From positions 1 through 11,746 of the forward strand of contig DNGI01000484.1 of NCBI GenBank assembly GCA_003486645.1: a stretch of 11,746 bases of DNA, read 5' to 3'. The notes beneath the pieces were generated by a model, which worked only from the letters and a program-made list of their open reading frames with translations, was not told the origin of the DNA and ran no database searches. The position numbers were made by a program, and so were the translations under genes. Below, in pieces: positions 1 through 7,824 of this stretch. Origin of the DNA: Cyanobacteria bacterium UBA11370 (lineage in GTDB: Bacteria; Cyanobacteriota; Cyanobacteriia; Cyanobacteriales; Coleofasciculaceae). How positions within the stretch are numbered: position 1 is the first letter of the stretch; every line of letters begins with the position of its first letter.

Positions 1-94
1 AACCCACTCTGTTAGAGTTTCAGTAACTTATCTGTCCCATGTCTTTTATATTGGTATTCGTTCCAAAATTAAGTGTAATCCAAATCTCTCCTCC

Positions 95-142
95 CTCACC
101 CCATCTCCCCCTCACCCCATCCCCCCCTCACCCTCTCCCCCC
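95..142. repeat. 16-bp tandem repeat, three units
   Basis: Three consecutive 16-bp pyrimidine-rich units on the plus strand: 95-110 (CTCACCCCATCTCCCC), 111-126 and 127-142, the last two differing at a few bases. The stop codon of the PEP-CTERM gene (reverse complement TCA at 128-130) and its last few codons lie in the third unit, so the repeat overlaps the gene end. A unit length of 16 is not a multiple of three, so copy changes near the gene end could alter the C-terminal tail. Confidence 0.85.
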
Positions 143-853
143 TTGTTTCCACTTCAACATACAACGAGTACCCAAGCCAGTTGCAGATAATAAACCTAGT
201 AAACCTATAGATATCACACCTAGGTTAGAAGAGGGTTCGGGAACCTGTTTAGGTTTAGGTACAGACGCTAGACGGAATTCACCTGCTGCAAAACCTTCTG
301 CTGCTCTGGGAGCTAAAACTCTAATTCCGGAGATAACGTCACCGTCTGTTGTGTAAAATCCGTAATACTTAGCCCCTGAGTCCCCTCTAACTGCTTGGGT
401 CACGGTTGTTATTATACCATCGACGGCTGTCACTTCAATATCAAAGATTGCCAATCGGTTGGGTTCTACATATAAGTCGAATGCTCCAATCCTAGCAGGC
501 AGATCGATATTCATGAAGTGAATCCCTCCAGTAAAATATACGCTGCCATCGTAGCCGTGAGTCCAAGTCTCCCAAGTTTCGGGAACATTGCGTTTCTGAA
601 CGGGTGAGGTGAATGTTAGGTTTCCCAGAGGTGATGCAAGAGTTGAAATAAATTGTAAATCTGCGTGGTGAGAATCGTCAGGTACTCTAACCATCTTAAA
701 ACCTAGAACACGCTCGATAGTGTCTGTCCCTGTTGCCCATGAATGGGAATCATTCAACGAAAAAATTGCTGCGTTCGCGTCTGGTTGATTCGCCAATGCT
801 GTACTTAGGGCAACAAATGCTGCACTAGCAGTAGCCATCGAGAATTTTTTCAT
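128..853 (-). CDS. PEP-CTERM domain exported protein
   Basis: A 241-residue protein with an N-terminal signal peptide (residues 1 to about 28, basic MKK, a hydrophobic alanine-rich core, then ANA before AIFSLND) and a C-terminal PEP-CTERM sorting tail. The tail has the Pro-Glu-Pro motif at about 205-207, a hydrophobic helix at about 211-229 and a basic end containing KWK. In this family the tail is recognised by an exosortase and the protein is exported or anchored at the surface. The central part (about 30-190) looks beta-rich and is not recognised. The ATG at 853 is chosen because it gives a complete signal peptide; no clear Shine-Dalgarno precedes it. The last residues (QGGRG) are encoded by the tandem repeat at 95-142. 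The gene stands alone, with 464 nt separating it from the next gene end. Function is unknown beyond export. Confidence 0.85.
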   Translation of the reverse strand: MKKFSMATASAAFVALSTALANQPDANAAIFSLNDSHSWATGTDTIERVLGFKMVRVPDDSHHADLQFISTLASPLGNLTFTSPVQKRNVPETWETWTHGYDGSVYFTGGIHFMNIDLPARIGAFDLYVEPNRLAIFDIEVTAVDGIITTVTQAVRGDSGAKYYGFYTTDGDVISGIRVLAPRAAEGFAAGEFRLASVPKPKQVPEPSSNLGVISIGLLGLLSATGLGTRCMLKWKQGGRG

Positions 854-1317
854 GATGGTTAAAGTAGACGGTAAATTGGGTTCTATATAAGTCTAATTAT
901 TCACATTTTTTTCAATTTCGCTCAGAATTTATTCCCTAAATTCAGCGGATTATTTAGTATCGTCAGGAGAAAAATTAGAATCTTTGACTAGGGTATTTAT
1001 ATCAGCTTGATATGAAAAGGTAGCCTAGCTAACCAATTGTGGTAAAAAATAGACTCATTTGCTCAAGTTTTTATAAATAAGTAAGTAATTTTGTAAAGTT
1101 TATGTGATAAAATGTGAGAATGGTCCACGATAACTTTTGGGGCGACTTTGGGTATTCTTTCCCTAGCCAGTCCAGTAATACCAATTTCAGACGAAGAAAA
1201 AATACTACTTGGTTTTATACAGCAGAAGTCAGAAGTAGAAGAGGCTTGCTCTCTAGTTTTCTTTCCTCAGTTTTGTACCTCATCCAACTGCAATCTGCTG
1301 TAATTGATTTGGAAATG
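854..1317. other. Intergenic spacer, AT-rich, with a short inverted-repeat element
   Basis: This 464-nt stretch lies between the 5' end of the PEP-CTERM gene and the 3' end of the DUF3370 gene. The half near 853 is AT-rich and must hold the PEP-CTERM promoter, but I cannot assign the boxes. The other half holds the inverted-repeat unit at 1218-1302. No convincing gene is present: a 73-codon GTG frame on the plus strand (1114-1335) is mostly repeat sequence and matches no family I know. Confidence 0.6.
1218..1302. repeat. Short element with 9-bp inverted ends
   Basis: TACAGCAGA at 1218-1226 is the exact reverse complement of TCTGCTGTA at 1294-1302. The sequence between contains runs such as AGAAGTCAGAAGTAGAAG. 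The layout resembles small non-coding miniature repeats in cyanobacterial spacers. The arms are only 9 bp and no target duplication is evident, so mobility is inference. Confidence 0.4.
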
Positions 1318-2748
1318 CTATGGGTTTTTATTTGAGGGCGATCGCATTTCACTCCTGACAGTCAAAACCTGTGGTGGTGTGGCATCGGGAGGATAGAGAA
1401 AGTCTACTTCGACTAAACGGCGATCGCGCGGTGGCATATTGAGTGTTACTAACGGTTCTCCCTGTTGTCCCCGCCGCTGTACCACATGAACTAAGCGAGT
1501 GCGGACTAAACCCCGATCATCGTTATAGCGAATTTGTACGGTTCCTCGGAAGAAAACTTGCCCGTTGGGGGGTTCGAGAAAGCGCAGTTGATCGGTACGA
1601 TCTTCTTGTTTAAGCGGGGTCTGAATTGCCAGTGTTACGGTTTGCGAGTCACCTGTATTATTAACTAATGGCAAGGTTAGGTGATAATGAACCCCATAAT
1701 TCCCATGAGCGCGATAGGCGGTATCGGGATAACGCACTAACATGGGTGCGCTTTGCACCTGACCTGTCGCTAAGGTGACAGCAGGTACGGTACTGAGGGG
1801 ATAAGAAAAGGCTTTACCTCGTTGGGGAATACTCAGAGACTGCTGATTGGGATTATCAACGATTTGGGTACGCCATTGGGAACCGAGTGCAACACCCGCC
1901 ACCCGACTATACACAATCTCACCATTGGTTTGATGAGGGGGAGTGGGGATGCGATCGCGGGGTTGTGCTAAATTACCATTGACTAATAATTGTTGCCATT
2001 CTTCCAGAGTCGGTGCGCGATAGGGAAGAAAGGATGGCGAAGGACGGTCAGGTTTCTCTTCATCTTTAATCTCAGAATTAAGAGGAGCATACATGGCTAA
2101 ACTTGCCATATAAACCGGACTATTTGTGCGTAGACGCATGAATGTAGACCGACAATTTCCCAGAGTTATCGGTAAATTGAATAACATCTGACTTTGCCGA
2201 GGAGGAATCAGAATCTGAGAGGGGAATATCGGTTGATGCACCCCTCTTAATATATCCGTTGTTAGCCGTGAACCTGGACCCGAATACACTTGACCAAAGG
2301 GATTATCGACAGAAGTAGGTAAATCGATAAACGGTGCATCGGGATTTGTGACATAACTAACCGCTTGCAAGATATCTAATTGTACGGGTTGATTGCCCGG
2401 ATTATACACCAGTACTCCCAGATACATCGGTCGCCACTCTTCCGGTGTACTCGCTCTGGCAATATGATGGGCAAAGAGATCAAAACGACCGACTAATGCC
2501 AAGTTTAAATGAGCATAGGGAAAAGCTGTCCCCAGTCCTGGAAAGGTGGAGAGCAAAATTCCTTCCGTTTGCACCACTTCCGGACTATTACTATTAAACA
2601 TGGGGACATTATCCAGTTGCCCTGGTAAAACCCGAACCTCTTGCGGTTGCACAATTACTTTGGGTTCTGGAGGGGGAGGTGGAGTGAGAGTCGGCGGCGA
2701 TACCGGGATAATTTGAGCGAGAGAGAAAATCGGTAATAAAGGCAACAT
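1318..2748 (-). CDS. DUF3370 family protein
   Basis: A 476-residue protein matching the cyanobacterial DUF3370 family by its signature block at about residues 35-71 (PQEVRVLPGQLDNVPMFNSN, then SPEVVQTEGILLSTFPG). It begins with a short hydrophobic leader (MLPLLPIFSLAQ) followed by a proline-rich linker (about 16-29, PPPPPEP), suggesting export or periplasmic location, although the leader is shorter than a usual signal peptide. No upstream in-frame start was found to lengthen it, and there is no obvious Shine-Dalgarno. The body is beta-rich with no catalytic motif I recognise. It diverges from the multicopper oxidase gene across 89 nt, so the two may share control. The family's molecular function is unknown to me. 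Confidence 0.85.
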   Translation of the reverse strand: MLPLLPIFSLAQIIPVSPPTLTPPPPPEPKVIVQPQEVRVLPGQLDNVPMFNSNSPEVVQTEGILLSTFPGLGTAFPYAHLNLALVGRFDLFAHHIARASTPEEWRPMYLGVLVYNPGNQPVQLDILQAVSYVTNPDAPFIDLPTSVDNPFGQVYSGPGSRLTTDILRGVHQPIFPSQILIPPRQSQMLFNLPITLGNCRSTFMRLRTNSPVYMASLAMYAPLNSEIKDEEKPDRPSPSFLPYRAPTLEEWQQLLVNGNLAQPRDRIPTPPHQTNGEIVYSRVAGVALGSQWRTQIVDNPNQQSLSIPQRGKAFSYPLSTVPAVTLATGQVQSAPMLVRYPDTAYRAHGNYGVHYHLTLPLVNNTGDSQTVTLAIQTPLKQEDRTDQLRFLEPPNGQVFFRGTVQIRYNDDRGLVRTRLVHVVQRRGQQGEPLVTLNMPPRDRRLVEVDFLYPPDATPPQVLTVRSEMRSPSNKNP

Positions 2749-2837
2749 CGAAGGACTATAGTAGAACTGATGCGAGATAGAAATGTGGTCAAAGAATTGT
2801 TACATAAGTTCTACATAATTTACAGGAAAATAGCCCC
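2749..2837. promoter_or_regulatory. Divergent promoter region between DUF3370 gene and multicopper oxidase gene
   Basis: The 89-nt spacer separates the 5' ends of two divergent genes, so it must hold both promoters or one operator serving both. AT-rich stretches such as TACATAATTTACAGG lie toward the oxidase side, and AGGA at 2824-2827 is a plausible ribosome binding site about 10 nt before the ATG at 2838. I could not assign -35 and -10 boxes with confidence and saw no clear copper-operator palindrome. Confidence 0.5.
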
Positions 2838-4349
2838 ATGAAACTAACCAGACGCGACGCAATTAAATTAGGGTTAATCGGGAGTGGTTCACTTCTCTTA
2901 CCCTTTAGTGAGCAACGTCCAGCTTTGGCACAATTTAGTCCCCAAGTCAAGCCCTTTGAGTTGCCCTTCCGCACGCCGCCTGTACTTGAACCCGTCCGTA
3001 GTGATGACACCACGGATTACTACGAGATTACGATGAAAAAGGCTCGTGTGGAGATTTTACCGGGATACAGTACGGAGATTTGGGGCTATAACGGGATTAC
3101 ACCGGGTCCGATTATCCGGCAACAGGGAGGACCTCCTAGTGAAGGCGGTCGTCAATCGGTGGTACGGTTTATTAATACTCTCGATGAATCCACCTCAATC
3201 CATTTGCATGGGATGGCATCGTTGCCGCCGTATGATGGCTATGCCAATGATTTAATTCCCCCTGGCTATTTCAAGGATTACATCTATCCGAATAACCGCG
3301 CTTCTACACTTTGGTATCACGACCATGCGGTGGGTAAAACGTTCAGCCATGTCTACTGGGGACTGGCGAGTATGTATATTGTGGACGATCAGTTTGAGCA
3401 AAGTCTACCTTTACCGAAGGGCGAGTATGAAGTCCCGTTAATTATTCAGGATAAGCGATTCAGGGCGGATGGTTCGTTAGATTTTGATAACCGAGGGAAT
3501 AAAGGGCTTTATGGGGATGTAATGTTAGTAAATGGGGTTCCTTGGCCTCGGATGGAAGTGGCAAACCGGAAGTATCGTTTCCGGGTTTTAAATGCAGGTG
3601 CATCTCGTTCTGTCCAATTAAAACTGAGTACGGGTGATGATTTAATTATGATTGGCACGGATGCGGGTTTAATTAGCGCACCTGTAAAAACGAAGATATT
3701 GCGAATGGGAATTGGTGAGCGGTATGGGTTTATTATTGACTTTTCTAAATATCCCATTGGCACTCGTGTGATCTTACAGAATCCTATTCTGCCTGATAAT
3801 GTAGACCGGGATATCCGGACGACTCAAATTATGTGTTTTGATGTGGTGCGTCAGGAGAGTGATGATAGTTCGATTCCCGATAAATTGCGTTTTGTGGAAC
3901 CGATTCCTGTTTCTTCCGCAGTACGCACCCGGACGTTCCGATTTGAGCGTAATGGGGGACTGTGGAAGATTAATAATAAAGTGTGGGATAAGAACCGAGT
4001 GGACGCGAATCCGGGTTTTGGGGATGTGGAGATTTGGAATTTTGTGAATACGGGGGGGAGTTGGATTCATCCTATCCATATTCATTTAGTAGACTTACAA
4101 ATGCTCGATCGCAATGGTAGACCCCCACTTCCCTACGAAAGGGGTTGGAAAGATGTATTCTATCTGGGTGAAAGTGAAACAATGCGAGTAATTACCCGGT
4201 TTGGCCCTAACCGTGGCAAATATATGATGCACTGTCATAATATTGTGCATGAAGACCACGATATGATGACTCAGTTTGAAGTCGGTCAGGGTGGGTTTGA
4301 TCCACTGTCTGTTCCGGCGAAACCTATTTCCCAGATGTTGCCATTGTAA
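2838..4349 (+). CDS. Multicopper oxidase (laccase/bilirubin oxidase type), Tat-exported
   Basis: A 503-residue oxidase that in this family couples one-electron oxidation of phenols, pigments or metal ions to reduction of O2 to water. The N-terminus is a twin-arginine leader (RR at 5-6, hydrophobic stretch 11-22, AQ near 31), indicating folded export. All four copper motifs are intact: HLHG (H122, H124), WYHDH (H161, H163), HPIHIH (H411, H414, H416) and HCHNIVHEDHDM (H465, C466, H467, H471, M476). C466, H411, H471 and M476 form the type 1 site, and the remaining histidines bind the trinuclear cluster. Length and spacing fit three-cupredoxin enzymes such as CotA or bilirubin oxidase; the physiological substrate cannot be told from sequence. 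The ATG at 2838 has AGGA upstream. It diverges from the DUF3370 gene. Confidence 0.93.
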   Translation: MKLTRRDAIKLGLIGSGSLLLPFSEQRPALAQFSPQVKPFELPFRTPPVLEPVRSDDTTDYYEITMKKARVEILPGYSTEIWGYNGITPGPIIRQQGGPPSEGGRQSVVRFINTLDESTSIHLHGMASLPPYDGYANDLIPPGYFKDYIYPNNRASTLWYHDHAVGKTFSHVYWGLASMYIVDDQFEQSLPLPKGEYEVPLIIQDKRFRADGSLDFDNRGNKGLYGDVMLVNGVPWPRMEVANRKYRFRVLNAGASRSVQLKLSTGDDLIMIGTDAGLISAPVKTKILRMGIGERYGFIIDFSKYPIGTRVILQNPILPDNVDRDIRTTQIMCFDVVRQESDDSSIPDKLRFVEPIPVSSAVRTRTFRFERNGGLWKINNKVWDKNRVDANPGFGDVEIWNFVNTGGSWIHPIHIHLVDLQMLDRNGRPPLPYERGWKDVFYLGESETMRVITRFGPNRGKYMMHCHNIVHEDHDMMTQFEVGQGGFDPLSVPAKPISQMLPL

Positions 4350-4382
4350 TTATTGCCTTAAATTATTACTTGAAAAGATATT

Positions 4383-4498
4383 TCATATCATGTCCGGTTG
4401 CATAACCCTAAATAAGGATTGAGGGGGAGAGAGGGAGAGGGGGAGAGGGGGAGAGAGGGAGAAATTTTATTAAGGGTGATTAGCCGGACATCATATCA
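4383..4498. mobile_element. MITE-like element (100 bp) with 8-bp target-site duplication
   Basis: The element spans 4391-4490. It starts TGTCCGG and ends CCGGACA (perfect 7-bp terminal repeats), and the arms continue as imperfect repeats (ACCCTAAATAA on the left against reverse-complemented ACCCTTAATAA on the right). It is flanked on both sides by the same octamer, TCATATCA (4383-4390 and 4491-4498), which has the form of a target-site duplication. The core (about 4421-4462) is a purine-only run of GGGAGA-type repeats. It is too short to encode a transposase, so movement would need one supplied in trans. The 8-bp duplication is compatible with several insertion-sequence families, so I do not assign one. 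Confidence 0.75.
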
Positions 4499-4507
4499 CC
4501 ACCGAGT

Positions 4508-4556
4508 CTCTATCGCACTTCGGATAGAGGCAGAACAAACGATGAAACATTTGTTC
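4508..4556. repeat. Two adjacent hairpins
   Basis: The first stem is CTCTATC (4508-4514) pairing with GATAGAG (4523-4529) across an 8-nt loop. Only three bases on, GAACAAA (4533-4539) pairs with TTTGTTC (4550-4556) across a 10-nt loop. Both are perfect 7-bp stems. They sit 230 nt upstream of the kinase start without a following T-run, so they do not look like simple terminators. Confidence 0.45.
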
Positions 4557-4785
4557 AAGCGTTTAATTGATTACAAATTATAGCCTTACTCAAATGGGTG
4601 AGGTACATTTAATTTTCTTCCCCACTTCCGACTCCTGACTTCCTGGAGGGATACGAAGTAATCACGGAGTCTGGGTGTCGTTAGCTCAACGGATAAGATA
4701 CAATAAGTGGTGTAAATTTGACAGCATCTTTGCCAGTTTATCCAAATCATCCAAATATCCGTTAGGAATTAACTAGAAATTAAGC

Positions 4786-6114
4786 TTGAGTCAATCCTAT
4801 TTTAATCCGTTTAGTTTGAGTGTGTTGCATCGACTTCCTCCCTCTTCTTATGTTCCGATCTCTCCTTCCCTAAATAAGACAGATAACCTAGCCGAGTTAC
4901 ATCAAGAACTTACCCAACTCAGGCAGCAAGTATCCCAACAGGCATTACTCAATCAAATTGTTCAAGCTATGCAGGATACGTTGGTGCTGGATGATATTTT
5001 ACAACGAACGGTCAATCAGTTACATATCGCCCTTGAGGTCAATCGCTGTCTGATTTTTAGACCTGATCCTGATAATCAAATGGTAGCTCATCATGTGTCA
5101 GAGGCGACGGCGGAAGGGCAAAGCTTAATTGGGATCTACTGTGATTTCTATCGCTATTACCGCCCAATTCTTTCTACAGGCAAACCTATTGTTCTGAGTG
5201 AAATTGATCAGAAATTGCCACCCGAAATCCAAACAGCCGCCCAGATTTGTGGGATTCGCGCTATTTTAATTGTGCCTCTATTATATCAGCAATCTTACAT
5301 TGGTGGAATTAGTTTAATTCAGTGTGATGCGGAGCGGAAGTGGATGAGAAATGAAATTGCTTTTGTGCAAGCGGTTACTGATCATTGTGCGATCGCCATT
5401 CATCAAGGAGAACTTCATCAACAGTTGCAAATACAACTGCAAGAACGTCAACAAGCTGAGGAGCAAATTAAAATAGCGCTACGGGAAAAAGAAATCCTAC
5501 TTCAAGAAATTCACCATCGCGTTAAAAATAATCTACAAATTATCTCCAGCTTACTCGATTTGCAATCGATGCAGATTCAAGATCGAGATACTCTAGAGTT
5601 ATTCCGAGAAAGTCAGAACCGGATTAAAGCGATGGCTTTGATCCATCAGGAACTGTATCAATCTGAAAATTTGAGTCGGGTTAATTTTTCCGACTACATC
5701 GAGAACCTAAGTCATCAATTAATTGCTACTTATGCGTTTAATCCAGGAGATATCATCTTACAACTTAATCTTGACAAGGTTTCATTAAATCTCGATACGG
5801 CTATTCCTTGTGGATTAATTATCAATGAACTGATTGCTAATGCGTTAAAACATGGATGTTCGATAAACACCAAAGCGAGAATTTGGCTTGAACTGAAATT
5901 GGACAATAATCAGATGATTTTAGTGGTTGGCAATGATGCAATCAACTCCTGCCAACCGCTGGATTTATCGACCAAAAAGTCTTTGGGTTTACAGCTTGTT
6001 AAGGCATTGGTTGAACAACTGGAAGGGGAAATAGAAATTGAGCAAAACTGTGGTACGGTGTTCAAAATTAAAATTAAATTTACACCAAATGAACAGTTAG
6101 GTATTATTGTTTAG
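4786..6114 (+). CDS. GAF domain sensor histidine kinase (HisKA_2 type)
   Basis: A 442-residue cytosolic two-component sensor with no membrane segment. A coiled coil at about 33-55 leads to a GAF domain (about 60-200), which in this family binds a small ligand or a chromophore. A second coiled coil (about 205-240) leads to the HisKA_2 dimerisation and phosphoacceptor segment (EIHHRVKNNLQ, H243/H244) and an HATPase_c domain with an N box (N347, E348, N352) and a G2 motif (G401-L402 in LGLQL). The G1 box, normally DxGxG, reads G382-N-D-A-I-N387 and lacks both glycines. The TTG at 4786 gives the longest reading; a GTG at 4822, TTGs at 4816 and 4825, or a later start are possible, as the first ATG is only at codon 62. 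No response regulator gene is adjacent, so its partner is elsewhere. Confidence 0.88.
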   Translation: MSQSYFNPFSLSVLHRLPPSSYVPISPSLNKTDNLAELHQELTQLRQQVSQQALLNQIVQAMQDTLVLDDILQRTVNQLHIALEVNRCLIFRPDPDNQMVAHHVSEATAEGQSLIGIYCDFYRYYRPILSTGKPIVLSEIDQKLPPEIQTAAQICGIRAILIVPLLYQQSYIGGISLIQCDAERKWMRNEIAFVQAVTDHCAIAIHQGELHQQLQIQLQERQQAEEQIKIALREKEILLQEIHHRVKNNLQIISSLLDLQSMQIQDRDTLELFRESQNRIKAMALIHQELYQSENLSRVNFSDYIENLSHQLIATYAFNPGDIILQLNLDKVSLNLDTAIPCGLIINELIANALKHGCSINTKARIWLELKLDNNQMILVVGNDAINSCQPLDLSTKKSLGLQLVKALVEQLEGEIEIEQNCGTVFKIKIKFTPNEQLGIIV

Positions 6115-6569
6115 CTTTTAGAAAATAGGGTTTTTAATTAAAAATTCAAAACGGGGTACGCCCCGCTACGCTAACAAAATTCAAAATTATCAATATGTAA
6201 TGGTTTTATCCGTTATCAAGAGTTTTTTTATCACTCAAGTCTTCAACTTTCACCAATATATACCATAGTGCAGGTGAATAAAGTACACAATTGAGTTCCT
6301 CTCGTCATGCAGCAAGCTGTTTTTGTTGCTGGTGGCTGATGCCTGATAACTAAAAACTGCTGTAGCTTGTGATCTACCTCACAATTGAGAGTGTTAAGCC
6401 TCACTTTAGTTTGCTCATTTGCCTCACTTGCAAACCCGATTTGCGTCACCGTTTTAGAGGACTTGAATTACATTAAACCTCAACTAATATCACCAATAAT
6501 TTGCCAGATAAATCACGAGTTAGCTTTACCAAAACTTTAAAGTTAAATTATCGAGTTTAATCCAGTCTA
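6115..6569. other. Intergenic spacer with small dispersed repeat
   Basis: This 455-nt gap separates the kinase from the next small gene. Near its start is a GC-rich 24-bp insert flanked by an 11-bp direct repeat (6141-6186). The remainder is AT-rich. A 68-codon frame on the minus strand (6243-6449) has no recognisable features and I do not call it. The promoter of the 6570 gene must lie at the right end, but no clear boxes stand out. Confidence 0.5.
6141..6186. repeat. Small dispersed repeat: 24-bp insert between 11-bp direct repeats
   Basis: AAAATTCAAAA occurs at 6141-6151 and again at 6176-6186. Between them lies a 24-bp GC-rich segment (6152-6175) containing the palindromic core GGGGTACGCCCC followed by GCTACGCTAAC. 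Short GC-rich repeats of this size are known as small dispersed repeats in cyanobacteria. The AT-rich direct repeats are low in complexity, so their duplication could be coincidental. Confidence 0.5.
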
Positions 6570-6788
6570 ATGAACATGCAACTTCGACTAATACCTGGTG
6601 CGATCGCTGATTTATTTGCTCAAGTCGCCTACTCTGGCAAAATTACTCTCGCGGATAGATACGGACTCATGGCTGCTTTGTTAGAAGACTCTCTTACGGA
6701 CGAGGAAAGGGCTTCAGTGGATAGATTATTGTATGGATGTCGTCGAGGACGAATGAAAATCGTTAATGAACTTTCAGCCGTTTCTTGA
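6570..6788 (+). CDS. Small conserved cyanobacterial protein, 72 residues
   Basis: A 72-residue protein whose core (LADRYGLMAALLEDSLTDEE, then RASVDRLLYGCRRGRMKIVNELSA) matches a short cyanobacterial conserved hypothetical family I recognise by sequence but not by function. It is predicted to be helical, with an acidic helix around 40-48 and a basic segment (RRGR) around 58-61. There is no signal peptide, no membrane segment and no enzyme motif. The start may be the ATG at 6570 or the one two codons later at 6576; no strong Shine-Dalgarno decides. It stands alone on the plus strand. Confidence 0.78.
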   Translation: MNMQLRLIPGAIADLFAQVAYSGKITLADRYGLMAALLEDSLTDEERASVDRLLYGCRRGRMKIVNELSAVS

Positions 6789-6874
6789 ACATCGGGAGTG
6801 GGGAAGGGGAAAATGTAACCCAAATTTGTTACATTAACTACAAAATGCGCTTCTTCAATCCTAGCATCCCAAAT

Positions 6875-7753
6875 CTAAAATCCCAACTTGTTTGACTCGG
6901 CTAACATCCACTGACGAGTACCAAAGAATTGGCAAGAATGAGCCGCAATTTTTGCTGCCGATGCTAGAGTATCAGTAAAACTTTGTTGAAGGATGTAGTG
7001 GCAAAATGCACCGTGAAAGATATCACCAGCCCCTAACGTATCTATGGTATTAATCTGCGGTACTGGCACTTGGCCCAATTCACCACAACTCAAATATTGA
7101 ATAGGGTTCTCACCGTGAGTAATAGCAATGTGTGAAATTCCTAAAGCCGCCAGGTAAGCCATAACTTCCTCCTGATTCGTGCAACCCGGTGGATAAAAAT
7201 TTTCAGAGCAAATGGCATAATCAACAAAGGGTAAGATTGTTTCAAACCCAGTTTTCCAGCTACCGCCATCAATAACAATGGGAATATGATAGGCTTTAGC
7301 CAATTGAGCGATCGCGTAACTAACCGCCATTTGATGACCATCAATCATGACTAAATCTATTCCCCTATCGATAGCAATCGGAAGTTGATCAGTACTGACT
7401 TGAATCCTAGCAGTATTGAGAGAAATGACTGCGCGATCGCCTGTACTTTGAGTCACAATAATTGAAGAAACGGGTGGCGGTTCAGTCATTGTAGGAGCAA
7501 GATCAGCAATTTTTACCCTATAAATTTCCAAGTCTCCTTTAATAAGTTGTGTAATGGGATGAGTACCAATAACGCCTGAAAGAGTAGCTTTATTCCCTAA
7601 ATAACTAAAGGTTACAGCAGCATTTGTAGCAGGGCCACCCGCAGAAACAGTGTAGTCGGAAGCCGCTATTTTTTCGTTATTTCCTGGCAGTTTAGGGCTG
7701 AGGTAAATTAGGTCTAATGTGACCATGCCGATGAAAAGTCCATGTTTTGGCAT
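6875..7753 (-). CDS. PfkB-family carbohydrate kinase
   Basis: A 292-residue kinase of the ribokinase/PfkB family, which phosphorylates a sugar or nucleoside hydroxyl with ATP in the cytosol. The first signature region (about 36-60) includes AGGPATNAAVTFSYLGN, with the glycine pair that contacts the sugar. The second signature is DTLGAGDIFHGAF at 238-250, with D244 as the predicted catalytic base and GAGD forming the anion hole. Length is normal for the family. The ATG at 7753 starts MPKHGLFIG, matching the usual first beta strand; no clear Shine-Dalgarno precedes it. Substrate (fructose, ribose, adenosine or another) cannot be assigned from sequence alone, and the neighbours do not help. Confidence 0.9.
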   Translation of the reverse strand: MPKHGLFIGMVTLDLIYLSPKLPGNNEKIAASDYTVSAGGPATNAAVTFSYLGNKATLSGVIGTHPITQLIKGDLEIYRVKIADLAPTMTEPPPVSSIIVTQSTGDRAVISLNTARIQVSTDQLPIAIDRGIDLVMIDGHQMAVSYAIAQLAKAYHIPIVIDGGSWKTGFETILPFVDYAICSENFYPPGCTNQEEVMAYLAALGISHIAITHGENPIQYLSCGELGQVPVPQINTIDTLGAGDIFHGAFCHYILQQSFTDTLASAAKIAAHSCQFFGTRQWMLAESNKLGF

Positions 7754-7824
7754 AGAGAACTATAATTACGTGGCAGCGGATTGGATAACGGATGTAACGG
7801 ATGATTTGAGGTGGTAGCCGAAGA

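Larger units (their letters stand above)
4350..4785. other. Intergenic spacer with miniature element and hairpins
   Basis: This 436-nt stretch follows the oxidase gene and precedes the sensor kinase. It holds a 100-bp miniature element (4391-4490), two adjacent hairpins (4508-4556), a pyrimidine-rich run (about 4617-4650) and an 8-bp inverted repeat just upstream of the kinase (4688-4695 with 4756-4763). I see no gene in it. Confidence 0.6.

Noticed and set aside
39..356. Open frame of 105 codons on the plus strand
   Set aside because: Lies opposite the PEP-CTERM gene and includes the pyrimidine tandem repeat, giving a proline-rich translation with no family resemblance.
1114..1335. 73-codon frame on the plus strand
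   Set aside because: GTG start, repeat-derived sequence and no recognisable domain; overlaps the end of the DUF3370 gene.
4676..4705. tRNA-like stretch with TAGCTCAACGGATAAGA
   Set aside because: Looks like a D-arm, but no acceptor, anticodon or T-arm partners were found around it.
6243..6449. 68-codon frame on the minus strand
   Set aside because: No Shine-Dalgarno that I can see, no known motif, composition like spacer.
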